Below are positions 57,211 through 64,000 of a stretch of DNA of 64,000 bases, piece after piece (the stretch's first letter is position 1; each line of letters begins with the position of its first letter). The notes under the pieces are model-generated. The model saw only the letters and a list, made by a program, of their open reading frames with translations, was not told where the DNA came from and did not search any database. Source of the DNA: Dipteris shenzhenensis. Its lineage: Eukaryota; Polypodiophyta; Polypodiopsida; Gleicheniales. The DNA lies in assembly GCA_047967505.1 (NCBI GenBank), contig CM106541.1; one strand, written 5' to 3'. The position numbers and the translations under genes are program-made.

Positions 57211-57223
57211 GGCTCTGATACCA
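57211..57223 (-). promoter_or_regulatory. Primer-binding site of the chromovirus
   Basis: The minus strand reads TGGTATCAGAGCC, complementary to initiator tRNA-Met, directly at the LTR edge. Confidence 0.92.
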
Positions 57224-57669
57224 CACCGCCCAACCATGACATCTACGGGATGTGATCCCGAATCAAGAGATGTCCCCTCTGAGCCACGAGCTGAGCTACT
57301 GGCACGAACTCCCAACCAGATCCTAACCAGCCTGGTGTCCCATACCACCACGTGGCGCTATGAAGCCTGGGATCTGCTACTGGGCCTTGGGCTACGCTAT
57401 GATGCAGGCACGCGTCCGCGCCTCAATCCAGGATCAGACCTAGCACGCGGGAACGAAACTTGCTCCCATCGGCTCCCTGAGAACTGAACCTCTAGGCCCC
57501 TTTTATAGACTCGGGCCCCAAGAGCCAAAAATAGTGAAGACCTCTAACTGGTTCGTACCCTTGCCACTCAACCCGAGAATCAAGCCTGCCTAGCTCTAAG
57601 CCTCCCCAGGCTACCTGAGCAAGTCTTGTGTACCCAGTACACGTCGGATACCAATCCGTGCACATGACA
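57224..57669 (-). repeat. 5' LTR of the chromovirus
   Basis: 446 bp, minus-strand start TGTCATGTGCACGG at 57669 and end GGTTGGGCGGTG at 57224, followed by the primer site. It contains a TATA-like TATAAAAGGGGCC (57497-57509). The end is GGTG, not the usual CA. Confidence 0.92.
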
Positions 57670-58120
57670 ATGAGCATGGGACTACATACATGTTCATATC
57701 ATGAACACAACACTAGCAAGTCACCAACTGCAAGGTTGTTCTTATGCAAACAGATCTTTCAGAAGCCTATTGACCAGCATTTCGTGCCACAAAGCCATTG
57801 GAACAAATGACATTGCACAACTGTACATGCCTAGGCAACAAAAGTATGGCATGAGAGTCATGGAATTCAATTTCGAGATCTTGTGCCGCATGGCAAAGCA
57901 CAAAAAAGATGCCCTACATGGGAAATGCCAAGCCTTACCTTGGTAATGGTCAACATGGATAGCCAATGTTTGATTATGTAATTAGATATGCTTCGGTCAT
58001 ATCATGCCCTACATGAGGACACCATACAAGACATGCCTTTCCATCGTTATGTCAACCTTGAGTACGAGGATGCAGGTTGCATATGGGCATGGAGGAAGTC
58101 AGAGCAAGAGCTACCCTCCT
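57670..58120. other. Unassigned stretch between two gypsy elements
   Basis: No clear coding homology. It may contain the 5' part of the decayed plus-strand gypsy element, but no LTR was recognised. Confidence 0.4.
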
Positions 58121-58124
58121 AAAG

Positions 58125-58365
58125 ACATGAAAGACAAGTTCACAGTGCATCAATTCAAGGGAAAAACATGGAGCCATATAAGTTGGATCACAGAGTCGGA
58201 AGATTACTTTTGCCTCTATCTGATGAGCATAGGATCATCTATGCCAAGATGCACTTGCAGGATCATGCCCACACTTGGTGGCATTACATGAAGATTCACC
58301 AACCATTTTTGCCTTCTCTTCCAAAGCTTGTCAAGGTTGTCAATCCCAAGTACATTAACATGTAA
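58125..58365 (+). pseudogene. Gypsy Gag fragment
   Basis: Two overlapping frames give HQFKGKTWSHISWITESEDY and then DEHRIIYAKMHLQDHAHTWW. The pattern F-x-G-x-W followed by E-x-YF and then A-x2-HL-x2-A-x2-WW is that of gypsy capsid proteins. One frameshift separates the parts near 58190. Confidence 0.7.
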
Positions 58366-58949
58366 AAGCCATATATGCACAGCACATATGGAAGCGCACT
58401 AGAGGCAAAAGAGGCCCAAGACACTTGAATGGCATGACGAGGGGGCTGCAGCAAAATCCCATTTCCCAAGTATATGACAATCATTGGCAACAAAGTGCCC
58501 TTGTGCCAAGCCAAAACGCTAGATGCAAAATTTGGTGCAAAGAGTAATGATGTAGTAGAGACCAAAAAATCAAAAGCATTCAAGAGCCATCATGAACAGC
58601 AAAAAGAGGTCAAATTTATGCTTTAAATGTGATCAAGAAATGTTACCTTGACCAAAAGGATATATGCAAGGGGTGGAGCCTCTTGTACTGCCCCTAAAAT
58701 CCTTGTTATGAACTCATGAGGAAACACACAATGCCCAAGATGCTGGGCCACCTTTAGAGTTTCGATCAGGTTCTCTTTTCCTTTTGACCCGGGTGGCACA
58801 ACATCAAGCACATGATGCCACTCGAATCAAAGATCAAAAGAGGGTTCACTTTTGACAGTTGCTAGCGATTTATTCCAGGTTCTACCGTCACATCATTTGA
58901 GCATTGCAATGCTAGGCTATTCCATGTATGGAAATGATGCAGCAGGTAA

Positions 58950-59100
58950 CAATTATACCGATGACAAGAGGAGCATATTGGGATACAGTCCTAGGCGTGC
59001 GTTAAAAATCGATGGTAGGACTGTTCACATGGACAACAGGAGTACCCAAATTTTCATCAATACAAGGACCTTCCAAAAAGTGGCTTTCAAATAATGAGAT
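58950..59100 (+). pseudogene. Possible gypsy protease fragment
   Basis: The frame 58852-59094 ends with RALKIDGRTVHMDNRSTQIF, then INTRTFQKV. It resembles the region around a protease active site (A-x-I-D-S-G-x-T-x-N-F-I), but the DSG motif itself is not preserved. The position between Gag and RT supports it. Confidence 0.4.
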
Positions 59101-59499
59101 TGACCATGTCTTGAGAGCCACCCCCACCCCACAGGAAAGGGTTCAGAGTTGAGGTTCCCAATGGATAGCACTTGATCGGCCTATTGTTTGCCAGAACACA
59201 CACATTCAACTCTCACATGAGTACTCATTTGAAGGAGATGTTTATGAGGATCCATTGATTTGAATCCTGGTTTATGACTTGATGAGATTTTGAGGGAGTT
59301 TTGTGTGGATTTGGAATGCCATTACCCTCCATTTATCACACAAAAGCAAGGCAGTGACACTGCAGGGTCTCATAGGGCTAAAATGCAATTTACTACAAGG
59401 CAATTGGCTCAACAGAGTGCACTGTATGCCTTACTGTGAACTAAGCCACATACTAACTAATCCGTGTGTGGAGGATGCCAACATGCAGTAAGTAACTTT

Positions 59500-60120
59500 C
59501 AGATTTTGCTGAGGTGTTCACTCGTATGCCTCATCAGAAGAGACATCTAGACCATGCCATAGTTCTCGAGCCTAGAAGCAAGCCAATAAACAAAGTTCCA
59601 TATCATCTCTCTAAGGTGGAAAGCAAAGAAGAAGCACAACATGTGGAAGGAGTTGCGTGAACTCAATTACTTTACAGGATTAGATGTAAGGTCGTCCATC
59701 ATATCAAGGTGATGAGCATGACATCCTTACACACGAAAATAGACTTACATAAGTTTGAAGTGATGCCTTTTGGATTTACTAAATGCACTACTCACTTTTC
59801 ACTGATTGATGAACTAGATATTGCAGCCAATTCTTTTCTGACTTCTGCTGGCTTTCTTTGATAGGATCCTTGTTTACAGCAAGAGTAAGCAGGAGCAAAT
59901 CATGCATGTCAAGCAAGTGCTCGAAATATTGAGAATGCATGCCAAGGCAAAAGAGGTGAAATATCTAGGAGCCCCCAAAAGAGGCCACAACAAGATCATA
60001 GTGGTCCCCACAACAGTAAATGCATGAAGGAATGGCCACATCAAAGCAACACCATTCTCTTGAGAGGATTTTGGGTCTTGCCTCTTTTTACAAGAGGTTC
60101 ATTGCCAAACAGAAAGGAGG
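59500..60120 (+). pseudogene. Gypsy reverse transcriptase fragments
   Basis: The recognisable pieces in order are FADVFTRMPHQKRHLDHAIV and SKPINKVPYHLSKVE (the entry to RT), KIDLHKFEVMPFGFTKCTTH (motif region with the conserved PFG-T), FDRILVYSKSKQEQIMHVKQ (the catalytic DD box reduced to DR) and RILGLASFYKRFI (thumb). They lie in at least three frames. Motif A is not seen, so part of RT has been deleted. Confidence 0.75.
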
Positions 60121-60139
60121 AGGTTGTCTTGTGATTTGA

Positions 60140-60560
60140 CAAAGCATAGTCCAGCTTTGAAGATCTGAAATTTGCTTTCATGCATGCCCCAATGTTGGGG
60201 TCCCTCGATTTTTCTTAACCATTCATTGTGGAGGCAGATACCAGTGGCAACGGACTGGTAGTCATTTTGGGCAAGAGCATCAGGTGATAGCTTTTGAGAG
60301 CAACAAGTTTCATGACTAACCATGTGAGAAATGCTAGCATCCTAAATGCCTTACGAGTAGGATTACTATGCGGAAGCAAACTTAACATTAAGACAAAATA
60401 GGAGTATTAGATACTTTCTTATGCGGCCAAACTTGTCAATAGAACTCAAAACGTGGTCTGGATTGGTGCAGTCCTATGACATTTGACATTAAATACAAGA
60501 AAGGCAAAGAAAATATGATTGCAGATGCGGTGTCCACCAAAATGAGAACTTGCACCTTAA
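60140..60560 (+). pseudogene. Gypsy RNase H fragments
   Basis: SSFEDLKFAFMHAPMLGSLD and PFIVEADTSGNGLVVILGKS match the start of RNase H (the E-A-D-T-S segment corresponds to its first catalytic Asp). DIKYKKGKENMIADAVSTKM-like reading near 60490-60545 matches the conserved end. Stops and frame changes interrupt it. Confidence 0.7.
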
Positions 60561-60929
60561 CTGTTATCTTCACTTCTACTAGGATTTTGAGTGCATGGTA
60601 TTCATGCAGAATTTGAGGGCAGCAGACGTTTGCAGGATCCTTCTGCCAGACTCATCCTAAGCTCAATGGAATATTGTAGTTTAATGACACAATTAATTGA
60701 CTCAAAAATGCAGGAAAAGCACTCTTCTGTGATGGTGCTGTAACAAAGACCTGTGATGGTGCTGTAACAAAGCGCTCTTCTGTGCTGTAACAAAGACCTG
60801 TGACCAGGATGACCAGAGTTCCATTGGTAAGGTCTTTGGAGAGAGGCTGTAGTGTTGTCTCAGAATGTTTGCCATGCCAGCAAAACAAAGTAGACAACAA
60901 GCTTCTGGCTGGCTTGCTGCAGCCTTTGA

Positions 60930-61270
60930 CATTCCAGGAGGCAAATGGACACATATCAACATGGATTGTTTAAAAGGGCTGACAGGAGACGGGACAACAT
61001 TTACTTGGTGGTCAACAAGCTTACCAAATAAGCCCATTTCATCCCTACCTAGCATCGCAGGTTGCCTGGTCATTCAAAGATCATCTGTTTAAGAAACCAT
61101 GTGTTGCCTCACAAGATTGTCAGTAATAGCGATGCAAAGGTTCTGTATCATTTCTTGCAATAATTAATCCTTGGGCACGCTACTAACTCCTAGTACATCA
61201 TACAATCCTAAAACAGATGGTCAGTCTGAGATGCATGAACAAATGGCCGGAGGACTATCTGACACACCTC
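60930..61270 (+). pseudogene. Gypsy integrase core fragments
   Basis: Fragments resemble the integrase core: MDCLKGL then RRRDNIYLVVNKLTK and AHFIP (first catalytic Asp region), LPHKIVSNSDAKVLYHFL (second Asp region), and SYNPKTDGQSEMHEQMAGGL (Glu region). All three lie in the expected order but in different frames. A short repeat of CTGTGATGGTGCTGTAACAA is present upstream at 60726-60800. Confidence 0.75.
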
Positions 61271-62580
61271 TGCTAGACGGTTTGCCAAATTTTGTTATAA
61301 TAGCACACCAGCATGCACACGTGAGCACACACACTTCCAACTCCCACCTTTCAATATCTTCTCCTCCTTTTCCAAAATCTGCTCCTACCTCACTAATAGC
61401 AAGAGCCAGCCGTTATCACATTGTAACATAAAGGACCACAGCTGATAGCCAGAGGGACATTAGGAGTATGTCCCAATGTAAAGGATCTCACACGTTAACT
61501 GGTTCAACATAAAGTATGCATGTGGCAAACATGAATGAACCAACAAATTTTCCCCTCCTCCAGGTCTTTTCATGCTCCTCCAACTTTCCACTATTCACTT
61601 TCCATGACTGGTTGCCTTATTTTCATCCCAAAGAAGTCTCTAAAATGGCATACAACAAGTGGTGATACATGGAAACCAATAGTTTAGCGAAAAGAATTCT
61701 CCAAAATGGCATAGCAACTTTCCTAGCAAAACAAGTAGTGATACATGGAAATGAATGCTTTAGTTTTCTATTTCATACACTTTGTTGCATAAAGGCATCA
61801 CCATAATGGAGAAAACTAGGTGAACTTACATGGATTAAGGATTATTCCATAAAAGATGAATAGGATGCACTTAGGGACAACTTCGACTGACTACCAAAGT
61901 GAAACTTCTCTTTGCACCATCCAATAAGGCCATAGTGAAGCCTTTCCACCTTGGTCCACTCACTACATGAGCCCTTGGGGTCCTTATTCCACCTTGTGAG
62001 GAAATAAAACATAGCAACTATATAAAGCACATTATCCTCAAGCATGAGCGAATTGGGGCCACACTCGCACTAATATGTGAGAAGGTAAAGCCAAGTTGAA
62101 AGGTGTGAAAAAGGCTGTGTGCAAATGCTATATGTAAATACCTCACAAAATCCTTAAGATCAAAAGGTGAGCTACTTTTTGAGGTAGCTTAAATGCTTCA
62201 AAATAATTTATTTATAGAGCATTCTAGCAGATATTTCACCCATAAACTAACATCGTTCACTGACAGTTCTTAATAACAATGGGAGCTACATGGTGATCGT
62301 GTTGTAAAGCAAGCTAAGGAAGCAAGCAATGCGAACAAAGAAGGTCACTAGAATCCAGGTTGACATCCTTTTGACCATTTCCATTGTTAGAGATCAAAGT
62401 TCATCTACAAATGACCTGTCCAATAGCCTCACAGTTAAAAATATAATGGCAACCACGAGACCTTCCTTGCTAGCTTGTTAAAGAACTCTTACCAATGCTT
62501 CAGCAACAAAATGAATCCAACACCTTGCTAGGCTAGCAGAAGGCAAGTGTTTTGATGGCTCAGCATGAAGATCGATGCCC
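61271..62580. other. Unassigned stretch
   Basis: No recognised gene. The open frames are short. Confidence 0.4.
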
Positions 62581-62595
62581 AAAAAAAAAAAAAAA
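62581..62595 (+). repeat. A15 homopolymer
   Basis: Fifteen A residues following GATGCCC. It could be a retroposed tail, but nothing recognisable lies upstream. Confidence 0.9.
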
Positions 62596-62679
62596 GGGTT
62601 TGTTAATCACCTGCTGGCATATAAAGCTATGTGAGGCTTGAGCAGCCAAAAGAGGACATCCGCAAGAGACCCCTGCAAG

Positions 62680-63290
62680 AAGGTAGGGCAAAATATGGGC
62701 TGCCATGTGGGCAGGCTTTGGTGCTGCCACATGGGCAAATCTAGAGCCTACAAGAGCAGCCATGAAGGTTTCATATCTGTAGCATTGTGGGCTGCCATAT
62801 GGGCAGGGTTAAAGCCTGCCATACAGCAAGGGATCCTTATATAGGCAAGGGAATGGTTGGCCATAGCAGCCATGTCAGCTACAAGGAGGACGTTGGCTAG
62901 GACAGGTCGGTGGGCCCCAGACGAGGTCCTTGTGGTGGTTAAATATTGAGCAGGGCTGGCCCTACATGTGGGCCAGCCCACAAGGCAGGTTAAGTCATGT
63001 GCCCCTCCTTTATATAAAGGGGCCTTGGCCCTTGGGCCCTAACACTCCTGACAAACAAACCGATAAAGTGATCAGAGAGGCATGCGGCAATGAGAGAGAG
63101 TGTAGAAATCTTGTGTAGGAGCAGGCCCCCATTTTGGGTACTCATCTAGGAGCAGCCTCGTGGCTGCAAGTGTGAGGGACCTAGAAGGAAACTTGTACTT
63201 AATATTGTGAATTACACATACTAAAGTTTCCTGTCTACTTGGTTGTACACATCACTTCGTCCTTCTCCTGACTGATTTGGTTGCTATGGC
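62680..63290 (+). other. LTR-like promoter region, unconfirmed
   Basis: Between 62690 and 62830 the words GCTGCCATGTGGGCAG, GCTGCCACATGGGCAA and GCTGCCATATGGGCAG recur. They are near-palindromic and resemble words at 63390-63490. A strong TATA box (TTTATATAAAGGGGCC, 63009-63024) follows, then a GA-rich leader. This suggests a retroelement U3/R, perhaps a solo LTR, but no termini or second copy were established. Confidence 0.35.
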
Positions 63291-64000
63291 TGACCATCCC
63301 CTAGCCTATATATGATCCACATACCTTGCCATTCAGCCGGTTTCCTTGCCCATCCCATCCCACGTGGCTGGGAATTTTAGGCTACCATATGGCAGCCCAC
63401 AGTGCTTCAGGTTTGCAGCCTTCATGGCTGTCTCTAGATCTGCCCATGTGACAACACCAAAACATGCCCATGTGGCAGCCCATGCTCCCACTACCCTCAT
63501 GCAGCTGCCTAGCTCCAATGTCATCCTCATTTGGGGGCTCACATGTGAGGAGATGATCTTTATTTCGTGGGCATTAAGTGCAACCGAGCCTCACACAATC
63601 ACTGCAGTTGAATGTGTGTGAAGGACCAAATCTGCAGTTGCCCCAATGATCATAAAAGTTCCTCTGCATTGCTGAGCACCCATTGCCTGATATTCCCTGG
63701 ATCTGCAGCCTTCACCACCTTGCTTGTGCAATCCACCTGGTCCTTGGGTTTCATAAGCTCCCATAATATGCTTGCCACCAAATGGCTCCGAATTTTAATC
63801 ACTTCGATAGTTGGCCCCATCCAACATCCTTCTTCACTAAGATGTGACATGTGGGATGATGCCATGGCAAAATCGTGAAAGACATCCCCAACCCAAAAGG
63901 ACATTGCAACGGAACAAACGGAACACCTGGATGAATTGAAGTCACCTTCCCCTTCAGTTCTTGTGGTAGATGACTGATGCCAGACTTTTGGGCTTTGATG
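63291..64000. other. Unassigned stretch at the window edge
   Basis: More GCCCATGTGGCAGCCCATG-like words occur at 63430-63490. No gene is recognised and the end is cut by the window. Confidence 0.4.

Larger units (their letters stand above)
51440..57669 (-). mobile_element. Ty3/gypsy chromovirus-type retrotransposon, nearly complete
   Basis: A 6.2-kb minus-strand element: 5' LTR (57669-57224), primer site, gag with zinc knuckle, protease, RT, RNase H, integrase, C-terminal chromodomain, polypurine tract and 3' LTR (51885-51440). The gene order and the chromodomain place it among plant chromoviruses. The LTR pair differs at about 23 of 446 positions by eye (about 5 percent). The coding region has about eight premature stops, nearly all TAG, plus several frameshifts, so it cannot move alone. 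A possible target-site duplication ATGAG(C) lies at 57670-57675 and 51426-51431, but the second copy is 8-9 bp from the LTR edge. Confidence 0.95.
58125..61270 (+). mobile_element. Heavily decayed Ty3/gypsy element
   Basis: Plus-strand fragments follow gypsy order across 3.1 kb: Gag, protease-like, RT, RNase H and integrase. Stops and frameshifts occur about every 30-60 codons. No LTR or primer site was found. It is much older than the adjacent chromovirus and is on the opposite strand. Confidence 0.8.

Noticed and set aside
1-64000. Organelle insertion, tRNA or rRNA genes
   Set aside because: No conserved organelle gene, tRNA cloverleaf or rRNA segment was recognised by eye on either strand; a dedicated scan could still find a tRNA.

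Overview
The window looks like transposon-filled intergenic DNA from a large land-plant nuclear genome. It carries Ty1/copia and Ty3/gypsy LTR retrotransposons primed by initiator tRNA-Met, a chromodomain-bearing gypsy element, plant L1-type LINE debris and a second LINE type. Many short tandem duplications and homopolymer or dinucleotide runs lie between them. I see no bacterial-style operon, tRNA, rRNA or CRISPR array, and no intact host gene. The lineage cannot be fixed from the sequence; a fern, lycophyte or gymnosperm would fit.

Layout. 1-7 kb: mostly unassigned DNA, a miniature LTR element (TRIM, 3982-4847), a dense array of short palindromic repeats (5262-6090) and a possible CACTA/TNP1-like remnant (6178-6420). 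7.2-10.1 kb: a 5'-truncated copia element (integrase, RT, RNase H, 3' LTR). 11.3-13.8 kb: more palindromic repeats around an AT-rich block. 14.0-15.9 kb: a broken gene of unknown family, the best non-retroelement coding signal. 16.2-21.4 kb: a minus-strand LINE whose 3' end plus flank is tandemly duplicated as two 1.5 kb copies. 24-28 kb: tandem repeats and a possible host exon (25277-25680, minus). 27992-28984: an LTR with its primer-binding site but no recognisable downstream genes. 30-36 kb: mostly unassigned. 36.7-38.8 kb: a plus-strand LINE of a different type. 43.3-46.5 kb: a minus-strand copia-type element that keeps LTR, primer site and gag but no pol, set among copies of an unclassified repeat (also at 33.0-33.3 kb). 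46.7-47.8 kb: a gypsy pol fragment. 51.4-57.7 kb: an almost complete minus-strand chromodomain gypsy element. 58.1-61.3 kb: a heavily decayed plus-strand gypsy element. 61.3-64 kb: unassigned, with an LTR-like promoter.

No element is autonomous as it stands: each has stops, frameshifts or deletions. Most premature stops I located in the retroelement frames are TAG, including one at the conserved glutamine of a LINE RT motif, which fits CAG-to-TAG decay at methylated CHG sites. The two signals most worth following are the palindromic repeat family centred on GAATGGCACTAGTGCCATTC, seen only in the first 22.4 kb, and the broken unassigned gene at 14.0-15.9 kb. All comparisons were made by eye; no database search was possible.
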